Assembly: GCA_030544215.1 (NCBI GenBank)
Contig: JARZZO010000016.1
Span: forward strand, 58,135,501-58,199,500
Source: Zantedeschia hybrid cultivar
Taxonomy: Eukaryota; Streptophyta; Magnoliopsida; Alismatales; Araceae
Direction: 5' to 3'
Length of the DNA: 64,000 nt
Positions 1 through 12,250 of the stretch are shown here, one piece after another (within the stretch, counting starts at the first letter, position 1; each line of letters opens with the position of its first letter). The notes below the pieces were generated by a model. That model ran no database searches, had not been told where the DNA came from, and saw only the letters and a list, made by a program, of their open reading frames with translations. A program made the position numbers and the translations under genes.

Positions 1-1604
1 GATGGTGGTCTCAAAACAGGAGGACTTGCTAAATAGTTCTTTAATCCATCGAATGCCTCCTGACACTTATCGTCCCAATCGAATTTGACTCCCGGCTTGG
101 TAAGCTCGTAAAACGGTTTACACCTTTGTGAGTGCTGGGAGACAAAGCGGCGAATAAATTGCAACATCCCGATTAATCCTCTTAACTCCTTCAAGTTTTT
201 GGGAGGTGGCATTTCTCTGATAGCCTTCGCTTTATTGGGATCGATCTCAATTCCCCGTTTGCTGACGATGAATCTAAGTAACTTTCCTGAAGATACCCCG
301 AATACACATTTCTTGGGGTTCATCTTTAACTGATACTCTCTCGATCTCTCTAATACCCTTGCCAAAACTTTGGCGTGCTCAGCCTTTGTCTTAGATTTAA
401 CCAATAGATCATACACATACACTTCTAGATCTATGTGCATCATGTCATGAAATATCGCCATCATAGTCCTTTGATAAGTGGCTCCAGCATTCTTTAACCC
501 AAATGGCATGACAACATAGCAATATGTTCCCCAAGGTGTAGTGAATGACGTTTTCTCTTGATCTTCTTCTGCCAGCTTAATCTGATTGTATCCTGAAAAT
601 CCGTCCATAAACGATAAAGTTTCATAGCCAGCAGTATTGTCAATGAGTACATCGATATGAGGCAATGGAAAATCATCTTTAGGACACGCCCGGTTCAGAT
701 CGCGGAAGTCAACGCAAATTCTGACCTTCCCATCCTTCTTTATAACCGGGACTATGTTGGCCACCCATTGTGGATAAAGGACAACTCTAATAAATTTGAC
801 TTTATGTAATTTGTCGACTTCTTCCTTCATCTTTAGAGCCATTTGTGGGTGGAATCGCCTTAATTTCTGCTTGACAGGGCTAGCTCCATCCTTTAACGTC
901 AATCTGTATTCAACTAAAGAAGAGTCTAATCCTGGCATATCTTCATAACTCTAGGCGAAAGTGTCCTTATAATCCTTAAGTACTTGTACCATTGCCTTCT
1001 CATCCTCTGTAGAAAGATTTTTGCTGACGAGGACGACCTTAGGTTCGTCTTCAGTCCCTAAATTGATTTTTTTGGTGGGCTCTTCTACGGTAGCTGAGGG
1101 TTCATCGAATCTCTTCACTCCACTAGCATATGCCTCAGCTGCGTCCTCGTCATCTTCTTCATCTTCAACAATGGAGTCCTTTTCATGCACTAACTCATAC
1201 ACCCCATACCCATCATTAACTGACTCATCGTCCATACAATCTTCTGGCATCTGAATTGGATTTTCTAAAAACTGAGGGATCAAAGAGCAAGAAAAGCATT
1301 TATCAGCTAAGTCCTTGAGGTATCTATCTGGAATTTGCCAACCCTTAGGCTTCCTAGACTTCCTAACTTGACTAACCTGCCTAAAACTAGACTGCCTAAC
1401 TTCACTAAACTCCCTATTATAACCTAATGAAGATGAAGCAGGATGAAAATCCTGGGATACAAGTGGAAATACAGGAGAATCCTCCCGAGGGGAGGGGCAG
1501 AATAGATCTAGTAGAGAATCTTGATCGAAAGACCCGCGCAATGGGGTGTGATCGGACAAGTAGGAGGTTTCCTCAATGAGGATTTGGGAAGAATTTGTTG
1601 CCAA
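1..1604 (-). pseudogene. Ty3/gypsy Pol fragment: pre-RT spacer and reverse transcriptase, inactivated
   Basis: The frame from 1604 down to 951 encodes an acidic pre-RT spacer ending in a DYKDTFA-type segment just ahead of RT, then a TAG at 953-951 where related elements have Trp (TGG). Past the stop the same frame stays open to the window edge with clear RT features: ANIVPVIKKDGKVRICVDFRDLN, FSGYNQI, TPWGTYCYVVMPFGLKNAGATYQR, and the start of the RT-RNase H connection (FDWDDKCQEAF). The catalytic YVDD box reads YVYD, with the first Asp replaced by Tyr (codon 413-411). The enzyme would be inactive even without the stop. Whether the 1605-2044 spacer was once in one frame with this piece is unclear; a frame change lies between here and the G-patch segment. 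Confidence 0.88.
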
Positions 1605-2044
1605 ATTGGCGTTTTTTTTTGGACAGTGGAGGAGTTAAGCATAAAACATGAATGAATACAAATAGAAGGAGAATTAGATGGAGGAAGTGGCACCAAGGCC
1701 AGAGGGTTAGGGGGATCATACAGCAGTATGTCCCAGATCAAATCATACATCCTCTCTAGATCGAGAGGAGGTTGTGGAATGAGGTCCCGAGGGGACAGAG
1801 TAATCATGACGGGCGGAGCCCGTGGGATATCTTCAATAATGACCCGCGACCAAGTCGGGGTCAGGAGCAATGTACGAAACAAAGTATGGAGCATGAAAAC
1901 ATGAGAAGGATATGTCCCCCTCCAGAGCAGATCTGTAGTGTAACCAGCTTCATAGGAGTCATCTAGCTCCCCTTCATCGGTCTCTTCAGATAGAAATATC
2001 CGCTTGTCAAAGATAGCACCAGGACTTTCAATCAGCTCATCAAT

Positions 2045-2545
2045 CTACGGCGGCCGCTTGGGTTCTGCAAGATCTAGGAACAGTCTGTTCAGTGCAATGT
2101 AGAGGTCTCTCAGATCGAACCACATGTACCATTCACATTCAGGATCATGAAATTTTCTCCTTTTCATAGGCCGCAGAGCCTCTAAAGATTGGTACGTAAG
2201 TAGTTCTGAGCAATGCCTGGCCAAGTCTCTCCCATATATATCATGGAAATCAAAACACGAAGTAATGACCACCGTGTTGTCGTGGCTAATTATGGGCCCC
2301 TTCACAAAATGTGTATACAAGGTCCATGTTAGGGGATCTCGGCCTTCCTTGGGTGGTGTAGCCATCGTCTCCCAGACTTTCTGACCTTCTTCATTCTTTG
2401 CTTGCTGATCGATGTCTTGTTTCAGTTTTCTCGGCCTATAGCCCAGGCCGCTTCCAGGTGCTCCTTGACGATCTTTGACAGGAGTGGTCCTACCTTGTAA
2501 TTGTGTGCCCAGGCCTCTCCCAGGCTGATAGCCAATTTTCATCAT
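2045..2545 (-). pseudogene. Ty3/gypsy polyprotein segment with G-patch-like motif
   Basis: A 166-codon open segment of the same Ty3 polyprotein, upstream of RT. It begins with a glycine-rich G-patch-like motif (IGYQPGRGLG followed by GSGLGYRP). Plant Ty3 elements often carry such a motif between protease and RT. The rest (FHDIYGRDLARHCSELL, KFHDPECEWYMWFDLRDLY) has no function I recognise. It lies in a different frame from the 951-1604 piece; the stretch 1605-2044 contains a third-frame open segment (1508-1894), so at least one indel separates them. It is a decayed fragment and not a separate gene. Confidence 0.7.
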
Positions 2546-2633
2546 AATTCTCCATCCTGGGGTACTCGTGCACTTCCCCCTTTTTATGGCATTTAACGGG
2601 TAAGGAGAAATAGTGGCGACTTTCAGAGGATCC

Positions 2634-4187
2634 TGTTAGTATTAGATGGTCTCAAAGCCAATCCGATACTGTGTACATATTCAGATTATTAATAAATGGC
2701 AATAATTCATTGTGTGTAATTATTTCGATCTGTGTTTATCGTATCACGATGAAGTCCATGAACATGTGCAATAGTCTTTGGATTATGATGAGATCATAAT
2801 TACGGGACTGAAGACTTATAAACACATGTTCTTAATTGTTCCTAGTCATAGGATGTTTGAGATAGGACATCGATCATCCGGATAGACTAGTATAGGTTAC
2901 TTCAGCTCATATGATGAGGGTGACTGATCTCATAAGTCACTTGTGTGGAGACACTATGCTGAACCTATAGATGCTCATTGGTGAATGAGTTCACTGAACT
3001 GATCCGACTATGAATCGCTAGATGGTAATCACCTCACTGTTAACCAGCTCGATTCAATTGTCACGGTTGCGTGGATGATCCTTGGACCTGAGACTCCAAG
3101 GATACCTTGTTGGTAGGTTTCTGAGCTTTGACCTTGACGAACGAATCCCTAACCATGGGATATCAATAAGTCAAGCGATTGGGTTCAGGGAAATGCCCTC
3201 GAAGGTAATTGTGTGTTCAATACGGGATCATCCGCTCTCGGTTGTTTGAGAGAGAATGTTCCGGGAATGATGCGCTTAAAGTCCCTGGCCAGGGCGGACT
3301 CTGTAATCGATAAGGAGTTATCGGATTCAGACTAGCGGCATCTGATTCAAGTGAATCGCCCAAATAGGGTTTAACAGTAAACCATGCCCTAGGTCAATTC
3401 GGGAACATTGTACGGATGAAGGATTATATCCGCGTGCTAACCGATGACAGAAAGGTTCCAATAGAGGGTTGCGATAACCCCAGTGCCATCCAGGATCACG
3501 CGATGTTGCTTGGCATCCAACGTGATCGGCAGTCCGTCCGAATTTATTGTAGGACATTAAATTCGGCTGATTAATTGAATATAAGGATATTAATTAATTC
3601 AGTGGGTCAGTAAATGGTTACTGGACTTAATGGGGTATTAACTGGACTGGTATTTGGGCCTAGAGGGTCACACGCAAATGGTTTTCAAGTCGATGGATAA
3701 TCCGACAGGATTTCAGATAAGTCTGGGTTTTTGTGAAAAACCGCAAACTGACTTCTTATAAAAGAACGGATTCTACGTCCGGAGGCCAGCAACCCTGACC
3801 TAGCCGTCATTCGTTCTTCCCCACTTTCTCTCTCCTCTGGGCGTGCGGTTCCCAACTGCTCCACCTCCCGTTCGACGGGGATTCTGAATCCGCATGTCGC
3901 GGCGGATTACGCGCAGTCAGACGGGATCTTCGAGCGCCGCAGCAAGCGAGGAAGCGAGGACGATCCATCGCGAGGAGAACCGCGTGGATACCGCTAGAGG
4001 TCGGGCATCTGCGCGACTTGCGGCATCGCTCCGACGGAACCGGAAAACGGACGCGGATTCGAATCCGCGCAAGGTAAATCGATCTACATCGGTTTTAGTT
4101 TTAACGACCGAAACGGGACAGATCCGATCCCGAACTTCTCTATTCCGCTGCGTTTTAGGATCGGATCCCGACACAGCGATCCCAACA
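2634..4187 (+). repeat. 5' LTR of copia 1
   Basis: Begins TGTTAGTATTAGATGG and ends ATCCCAACA; the same start recurs at 10458 and the same end at 25233. It is 1554 bp long. A TATA box is at 3757-3764. GC-rich sequence at 3840-4080 precedes the end. Confidence 0.95.
3757..3764 (+). promoter_or_regulatory. TATA box in the copia 1 LTR
   Basis: TATAAAAG in the 5' LTR, about 430 bp before its end and ahead of a pyrimidine-rich stretch. It is a likely core promoter element for the genomic transcript. Confidence 0.6.
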
Positions 4188-4188
4188 G

Positions 4189-4201
4189 TGGTATCAGAGC
4201 C
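4189..4201 (+). promoter_or_regulatory. Primer binding site, tRNA-iMet type (copia 1)
   Basis: TGGTATCAGAGCC lies one base after the 5' LTR. It complements the 3' end of plant initiator methionine tRNA, the usual minus-strand primer for copia elements. Confidence 0.93.
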
Positions 4202-6510
4202 AGGTTCCACTGTGTTTTCGCCGTTTCGGTGTCTAAAATTTATGGTTTTTGAATTTATTCCATGCTTAGATTAATGTTCTTGAAAGATTTATAATCATTA
4301 GATGATTACTGCGATGAGATCGTGATTTAAATCTGAAGAAAAAATTATTTTTGGGGGTTTTTCGTCGTGTTCTTCGTGGGACGAAGAACGGGGTGTTTTT
4401 GATGTGGACGGATCCATAGAGATGGATTTTAAGGGGTTCTAATCGCTGTAAATCATGCCCAACGACCCTGGTCGAGTTGTTGGTGGCATGGGAAGCCGTG
4501 AAACAGCGGCCATGGACCTTCTTCTTCCTCCCCACGGGTTTGAGAAACCTGCAAAAACAGATTTTTTTGGAGGAAAAAGGGGGGCGAATAAACCCCTTTC
4601 CGGGGAACCTCCGTGACCACCACCGGTCGCCGGAGCTCACCGGTGGTACGGGCTTCGCCGGCGACGAGGTCCGGTCCCCGGTCGCCGCCGGGACCGGCGC
4701 CGGAGAGGAAGCCCAAAAGGGCACGGCGCCGTCGGGTTCCCTGCGCAGCAGGGAACCCTCGGGCTACCCGGCCGGACGGCTAGGGTTTCCCTAGCCGCCG
4801 ACCGGGTCGGCCCGGCTGGACCCTGGCCCGGGCCAGGGGTCCGAGCCAGGGCCGGCCAGGGGCCGGACCAGGCCTGCGGGCCTGGGTCCGAGCCCCTAGC
4901 TGAGCCCTGGCTCGAGCTAGGGGGTCAGTAGGGCTGAGCCCATTTAAGGGGGCCCAGTTGATTAAAATTTTTTGTTTTTAAAATCTTAATTATAAAATTG
5001 ATTTAATAATTATCTGTAAAATATGATTTTACTGTTTTTATTAAATTTAAATTTTGATTGGGCCCTTATTAAGGTTTATTTTGTTAATTAATTAACAAAA
5101 GGTTGTTAATTGAATTAATTCTAAATGTTAGATTAAACCTTATGCAATCTAATTGTTAGATTAACCCCATAAATATTTGAATTGTTCAAATTGAGCATGG
5201 AATATTTCTGAAGCCATTAATTTTAGATTTTAATGCATATTTGATGTGTTATTGATTTGCTTGTTTAAATTGGATTTAAATTAGCATGCTTAAAATAAAT
5301 ACTAAAGTTTTCGAAATTTTCAAATTGTCCAAAATTTTATTTGGTCCCTGGTTTTATGAAACCAAAATTAATATTATTTTCGAAAATTTTAATCTAGCCA
5401 TTTGATGCGCTATTCATGTGTGGTTTGTTTAATAAAACACATGGTGGTCATGAACGAGCATTAATTGTGGATGTGGAATGTGATTGTGTGGTTTATTGTG
5501 TATTAATAAATAGAGGTCTGCGAACCTCTCCCTCTCATATTCCATTGTACTTCTATCTTCCACCTCGATGTAATCGCCGTAAGGCTTCCTCTTTTGAATT
5601 ATCATGTAATTGGGAATTACGATGTAATTTGATCGAGGCGGAATCGCGCGGAGCGAGGATGATCCACAACTGCTGACCAGATGAAAATGAAGGAGTTCAT
5701 TGCATTCATGGGTTTGCAGACTCATGATATAAGTTGTTATATTGTGTGAATGTGTGCGTTTGACTGTCTGGCTCAAGTCAAACCACAGTGCTGTCCATGA
5801 CCACACTAATGACATGTATGTGATGCGTGTGCTTTATATTTACTAGGTTATTAGTATTAATAAATATATTCGATATATTTAATACTATCACCTAGGATGA
5901 GACCAAATTAAATAAGTAAAACCTTCGTTACAAACTCTAAGCCGTAGCGCGAGTCATTGAGAATGTACCGCGTGGCTCTCCATCAATATGATTAATAGAA
6001 CTTAATTTAGTGGTGGCAGATACTATGTGTTTACCCGAGGTCTGTCATTAACTGATGAGAGGACTGTTGATCATGGCATTAGATGCCTTTGGATAAGAGT
6101 AGATGAACGATTTAGTCATCCACGTGTTTACCCGGGAACTATATTTCTACTTTACTCTGTCACGTATTGATGGTAAAGCTTAGACCGGGGATAATGGTCT
6201 ACTGTGTTTACCCGGGACCATTAAACTTGGGAGCCGAAGTACGATCGGATATTGCAAGGAGTTGCAATTATCATGAGATGATTGCTCTGAGATAGCAGTG
6301 TGATACTGTGTTTACCCGAGGTCATACTGTGATGCTTGGAGATTCTGATCCCCACTAGGAGACAGTCGGCGTCTCCCGTTCTGTATATCTGAAGGTTATA
6401 CAGTTCGTCAAAAATTAGTGGGAGTAAAACTAGATAATAAAAGACCATATCTTGTTTTAGATAATCTGAATATCTTCTAATTATCAATCAATTATCTCCT
6501 ATAGGCGAGA
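4202..6510 (+). other. Untranslated leader of copia 1 with ordered secondary-structure motifs
   Basis: About 2.3 kb without a real gene between PBS and gag. It has three zones. A GC-rich zone at 4600-4930 is full of CCCTGG/CCAGGG palindromes. A zone to about 5990 is AT-rich and contains a GAGGT-CTGCGA-ACCTC hairpin at 5513-5528. A structured zone at 6011-6403 has four hairpins with the apical motif GTGTTTACCCGRG (6011-6050, about 6105-6155 weak, 6192-6223, 6296-6329). Mixed with and after these come TTGCAA (6252-6267), ATCAT-GAG-ATGAT (6270-6282), GGAGAC (6358-6376) and CTGTATA (6381-6403) hairpins. Copia 2 has the matching set. Leaders of BARE-type elements are known to hold dimerisation and packaging signals; any such role here is inference. 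Confidence 0.75.
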
Positions 6511-9500
6511 ATGTCGCACCATAACCCGTTGCGAGGCATACTTGATGCCAACCGTTTGACATGCACCAATTACTCAGACTGGCTCAGAAACCTGAAGATA
6601 GTCCTCAGGTCTGAGCAGATTGCCTACGTCTTGGATACTGAACCTCCTGCTGAACCAGCATTAGATGCTCCAGAGGAGGAAATGCTAGCGTATGAAAAGT
6701 GGAAGGAGGATTCCACCATGGCCCAATGCTATATGTTAGCCTCCATGAGCAATGAGTTGCAGAGGCAACATGAAGAGATGGATGCTAGATCCATCATGCT
6801 CCATTTGAAGGAGCTCTTTGGTGAGCAGAGCAGAATCGAACGATATGAGATATCGAAGAATCTGTTCAAAGCTCAAATGGCAGAGGGAACTTCAGTACAG
6901 AATCATGTGCTGAAGATGATTGAGTGGGTGGAGAGGCTGGATGCTCTTGGGGTTACACTTCCCAAGGAGATGCATACAGACCTTGTGTTGTCTTCACTTC
7001 CACCTTCATATGCTCAATTCATCGTCAATTTCAACATGAACAAGATCCAGGCCACCTTAGCTGAACTGTTGAACATGTTAAAGACTGCTGAGGGGAACCT
7101 TGTGAAGGATAAACCCCAAGTCCTAATGGTTGGTAAGACCAACAGAAAAAGACTTGCAGTCCAAGCTTTTCGAAAGAATAAGAACAAGGTTCAGAGAAAG
7201 GCAAAGGTTGTCAAGAAAGACAAGGGTAAAAGTACTGAGAAAGGTGATTGCTTCTACTGTCACCAGAAAGGGCATTGGAAGAGAAATTGCAAGGAATACC
7301 TCAAGGACAAGGCTCAAGAAACTGTGAAGCAACATGACGCTTCAGGTATCTATATGATAGATGTAAACTTGTCAATAAGAGATTGTACATCATGGGTATT
7401 AGATACTGGATGTGTATCTCATATCTGTAATTCTGTGCAGGCACTGACAAGAAGACGTAAGCTGAGGACCGGCGAGGTGGAGCTGAGGCTAGGTAACGGC
7501 GCAAGAGTTGCGGCGATCGCTGTGGGGACAGTGAAGCTCAAGCTACCATCCGGAGACATATTTTTATTAGATGATTGTTATTATGTACCTAGCATAATAA
7601 GGAACATCATTTCTATTTCATGTTTAGATAGAATTGGATACAATTTAAATTTTGGGAACAATAGTTGTTCAATTTATTTCAGAAATAAATTAATAGCTTC
7701 AGCTATTTTGTCCAATGGATTGTATCTATTGAATGTGTCTCATGATAGTTTACATATCAGATCTTCGATTAAAAGAAGTAAGTATGAAATGAACAAATCC
7801 TACTTGTGGCATTGTAGGCTTGGACACATTGGTGAAAACAGACTCCAAAGGTTGCATAAAGATGGATATTTGGATCCATTTGATTATGAATCATATGTAA
7901 CCTGTGAGTCATGTTTAATGGGTAAAATGGCTAAGTCTCCATTTAGTGGAACTGGAGAACGAGCCAAAGGCATATTAGAACTCATACATTCAGATGTATG
8001 TGGTCCTTGGTCAACCCAAACCATTGGTGGTTTCTCATACTTCATTACATTCACTGATGATTACTCAAGGTTTGGATATATATACTTATTGAAGTATAAA
8101 TCTGAAGCCTTTGAGAAATTCAGAGAATTTAAGAATGAAGTAGAAAAACAAACAGGAAAAAGTATAAAAACTATCCGATCTGATCGGAGTGGTGAATACT
8201 TGAGTACTGAGTTCATTAAATATTTAAAGGATAATGGTATCCTTTCTCAGCTTACACCTCCTTATACACCTCAGATGAATGGTGTATCAGAAAGGAGAAA
8301 TCGCACACTAATGGAAATGATGCGATCCATGATGAGCATGTCCAAATTACCAGTGTCCTTATGGGGATATGCATTTAGCTCGGCTATGTATATCCTGAAC
8401 AAGGTACCCAGCAAATCTGTTGAGACCACTCCATATGAGATATGGAATGGAAGGAAACCAGACCTTAAACATGTTAAAGTCTGGGGATGTCCTGCTCATG
8501 TTAAAAGACATGACGCAGATAAGCTAGAATCCAGAACTGACAAATGCAGATTTGTGGGATATCCAAAGGAAACTTATGGATATTACTTCTATCATCCTGG
8601 CGAACAAAAAGTGTTTGTGGCCAGGAGAGCTGTCTTTCTGGAAGAAGATTATATTCTCCAGAAGGACAGTGGGAGTAAAGTAATTCTGGAAGAAGTTCCA
8701 GACCCACAAACTGGCAATGGTACATCAGATGAACCGTCAGTTTCTGAACCTGTTCAAAGTGATACACAGGAACCACGTAGGTCTGAAAGAGTACCTAAAC
8801 CACCAGAAAGATATGTGGGACATATTAATTTGGATGGTTCTAGGATACTCTATAATGAGGATGATGATCCTAAGACTTACCAGGAGGCCATTGAAAGTCC
8901 AGAGGCCGGGAAATGGCGGGAAGCCATGAATTCTAAAATACAGTCCATGTACATCAACCAAGTTTGGAACTTGGTGGATTTACCCGATGGTATAGTACCT
9001 ATCGGCTGCAAATGGATCTTTAAAAGAAAGATCGGTGCAGATAGACGTATTGAGACTTATAATGCAAGATTAGTGGTAAAAGGCTATCGTCAAAGACAAG
9101 GTGTTGACTATGACGAAACCTTTTCGCCCGTTGCTATGATTAAGTCTATCAGAATTCTTCTCGCCATTACTGCCTACCATGATTATGAAATCTGGCAGAT
9201 GGATGTGAAGACTGCCTTCCTCAATGGAAACCTTGAGGAGGAGGTGTATATGATACAACCAGAATGATTTACATCCAAAGAATCTCTAGACATGGTATGC
9301 AAGTTGCAAAGGTCCATTTATGGACTGAAGCAAGCATCCCGAAGCTGGAACATAAGATTTGATGAGGCGATCAAATCTTATGGCTTCATTAAGAATGAAG
9401 ATGAGTCCTGTGTATACAAGAAAAACAGTGGGAGCACAATCACATTTCTGGTTCTTTACGTTGACGACATCCTACTCATTGGGAATGATGTAGGAATGAT

Positions 9501-10443
9501 GTCATCAGTAAAGATATGGCTGTCAAAGAACTTCTCCATGAAGGATTTGGGAGAAGCATCTTACGTATTGGGAATACGGATCTATAGAGATAGATCAAAG
9601 AAGATGCTGGCTTTAACCCAATCCATGTACATAGAAACCATTGTCAAAAGGTTTGGCATGGAAAATTCCAAGAGAGGTCTCATACCGATGAGACATGGAA
9701 TTTCACTCTCTAAAGGTCAGTCTCCCAAGACAGCTGAAGAGAGGGCAGTGATGGATAAAGTCCCCTATGCTTCTGCCATAGGGTCCATCATATATGCCAT
9801 GCTATGTACCAGACCTGATGTAGCATATGCTCTAAGTGTTACGAGCAGACATCAGGCAGATCCAGGTGATGAACACTGGAAGACTGTGAAATGCATCCTT
9901 AAGTACTTGAGAAGGACTAAAGATCTATTTCTAGTCTATAGAGGAGGAGACTTAAAGCTGCAAGGATATTCTGACTCGAGTTTTCAGTCTGATCCTGACG
10001 ATAGCAAGTCAACATCAGGTTTTATTTTCACACTTAACGGGGGAGCAGTGAGCTGGAAAAGTTCCAAGCAGGAAACCACTGCTGATTCGACAACGGAAGC
10101 CGAGTATATTGCTGCTGCTGAAGCCGCCAAGGAAGCTGTGTGGATGAAGAAATTCATCGGCGATCTTGGTGTGGTGGAAAGCATATCTGGTCCCGTCCCA
10201 CTGCTGTGTGACAACAATGGGGCGATTGCTCAAGCGAAAGAGCCGAGGTCTCATCAGAAGTCGAAGCACATTCTGCGGCGCTTTCATCTGATCAGAGAGA
10301 TTATAGCTCGAGGAGATGTCGTGGTGGAAAGAGTTCCCTCAGCCGACAACATAGCAGATCCACTTACAAAGCCTTTGCCTCAAAATGTTTTTGAGCGTCA
10401 CTTAGAGAATATGGGTATTCTGTATAAAAGTGATTGGCTTTAG
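6511..10443 (+). pseudogene. Copia 1 Gag-Pol polyprotein, interrupted by one nonsense codon
   Basis: One continuous frame of 1311 codons encodes Gag, protease, integrase, RT and RNase H, as in copia 2. Visible motifs are the CCHC knuckle (CFYCHQKGHWKRNC), protease DTG in WVLDTGCVSHIC, integrase HCRLGH and CESCLMGK zinc ligands, catalytic Asp in HSDVCGP and in RSDRSGEY, Glu in NGVSERRNR, RT YVDD in FLVLYVDDILLIGND, and RNase H residues near TEAEYIAAAEAAKEAVW. A TGA at 9265-9267 in the RT fingers region replaces the glycine codon seen in copia 2. Everything after it stays in frame to TAG at 10441-10443. Start chosen at ATG 6511, aligning with copia 2. No frameshift seen. Confidence 0.93.
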
Positions 10444-10444
10444 T

Positions 10445-10457
10445 CCAAGTGGGAAAT
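10445..10457 (+). promoter_or_regulatory. Polypurine tract of copia 1
   Basis: CCAAGTGGGAAAT directly before the 3' LTR start at 10458. This is the expected plus-strand priming site; copia 2 has CCAAGTGGGAGAA at the same place. Confidence 0.75.
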
Positions 10458-10662
10458 TGTTAGTATTAGATGGTCTCAAAGCCAATCCGATACTGTGTAC
10501 ATATTCAGATTATTAATAAATGGCAATAATTCATTGTGTGTAATTATTTCGATCTGTGTTTATCGTATCACGATGAAGTCCATGAACATGTGCAATAGTC
10601 TTTGGATTATGATGAGATCATAATTACGGGACTGAAGACTTATAAACACATGTTCTTAATTG

Positions 10663-12236
10663 TGTTAGAATTGGGTGGCCTCAAAGCCAATCATTGTACA
10701 TTCTAGTTCAGATTATTAATAAAGGCAATTATTTCTTCATTTAATAGTTCTCGCAAACGACTATCGTAATGAAGGTCCATAGACAAATGTATGGGATATT
10801 GAATCATAATGAGATCATGATAGTGAGATCAATATCCTAAGGCAATTGTCTTAAATAGTTCTCGATCATAGGATATTTGAGATGGACATTAAATATCCGA
10901 TAAGATCGACACAAGTTATGTCTGCTCATATGATGAGGGTGAATGATCTCACATTCACTCGTGTGGTGACACTAAGACAAACAAGTGGGTGCTCATTAGA
11001 GAATGAGTTCACTGAACAGACCCAAATAAGAATTCCTGGATGGTAATTATACCTATTAGTCAACCAGGGAATTCATTTGTTGCAGTAGCACAGTTAGTCC
11101 TTTGACCTGAGTCACCAATGATACCTTGTTTGTGGACCATTGTATCTTGATTCTCTGACTCGTGGACTTTAACCATTAAGCCCACCATAATCGGTCTTTC
11201 AGATACAGTGGAAAGCTTGCGAAGGTAATTGAGTGAACAACAAGGGATCACTCACTCTTGGTATAAGACTGGAGAGAGAATGTCCCATGGATGTGTACAC
11301 AAAAATCTCTGGCCAGGGTCTAATGAAAGAGATGTCTTTCTAGATATTAACTGTGTACTGGAATCCATCTGGATAATGCGATAGAGGGTTTAACTATAAA
11401 ACCATACCCTTGCGTTATCGGGACATTGCATGAGTGAAGGATTATATCTGTGCGGTATCGGCAGACGGAAAGGTTCAATTGAAGGGAACAGTATCCCTTA
11501 TATCTTCTGGGATCATGAGGTAGTGTTTGGTGTTGTTCATGATCAGAAGGCCAAGTGAATTAATCATCGGATGATAATTTACTTGTTTATTAAATTAATC
11601 ATTTAACATATGATGTTTAAATGTTAATTAATAAATATTAAACTTAAGAAACAGTTCTAAGTTTAACGGGCCTGCAACCGGACTGATATATGGGCCTAGA
11701 GGGTCACACACATAAGAGTTCTCGTCAGACGGTGAGAGATGTTAAATTTCATGCTTATCTGGGTTTTTGTGAAAAGCTGCAGGATAAACATGAAGATTTA
11801 ATGGAGAATTATCCAAGGCCAAACTCTTGGATAATCATGAGGATTAACTGTTGTGCTTATCCTTATTTCTATATAAGGAGGGTCAAGGGGGAGTGGTAAA
11901 AAGTTACTTGGACGAATTTTACTCCCAAGATTCTCTCTCCTCTCTCTCTCTCCTTCTCGGAGTGGATCTGTCTCTCTCCGCGCATGGTGGATCTGAGATC
12001 TGGTCGGAGCACTCAAGCCGAGGAGGAAATCGCGTCTGCTACGGGAACTCGTGTGGATACCTCTAGAGATCGTCCGCGTGCGCGATTACCGAGTCGGCAT
12101 CATCCACGGGAGATTCGAAACCCCGCAAAGGTGAAGAACTGTTCTTCCCGTTAATTTTAATGTCCGTTTTACAACCCCAGCAACCGATACAATGGAATCA
12201 TTTTTATTTCCGCTGCGTTCATGGCGATTCCTTACA
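10663..12236 (+). repeat. 5' LTR of copia 2
   Basis: Begins TGTTAGAATTGGGTGGC and ends CGATTCCTTACA; 1574 bp, equal to the 3' copy at 18623-20196. TATA box at 11870-11877 followed by a CT-rich stretch (11930-11960). Confidence 0.95.
11870..11877 (+). promoter_or_regulatory. TATA box in the copia 2 LTR
   Basis: TATATAAG in the 5' LTR; the 3' LTR copy is at 19830-19837. It lies about 360 bp before the LTR end, a similar placement to copia 1. Confidence 0.6.
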
Positions 12237-12237
12237 G

Positions 12238-12250
12238 TGGTATCAGAGCC
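12238..12250 (+). promoter_or_regulatory. Primer binding site, tRNA-iMet type (copia 2)
   Basis: TGGTATCAGAGCC one base after the 5' LTR, identical to copia 1. Confidence 0.93.

Larger units (their letters stand above)
1..2633 (-). mobile_element. Ty3/gypsy element, pol-side fragment left of the copia 1 insertion
   Basis: Minus-strand part of a Ty3/gypsy retrotransposon. It carries a G-patch-like segment, a spacer and reverse transcriptase, and is cut by the window edge at position 1. Its other part is at 25234-29640: across the copia 1 insertion the minus-strand frame runs from the protease tail into the segment before the G-patch. The flanks of copia 1 read GATCC (2629-2633) and GATCA (25234-25238), an imperfect 5-bp target duplication. 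RNase H, integrase and the 3' LTR would lie outside the window. Confidence 0.88.

Noticed and set aside
4266..4794. ORFs in the copia 1 leader (152, 87 and 105 codons)
   Set aside because: Both strands open over GC-rich palindromic sequence; not kept in copia 2 at the same place.
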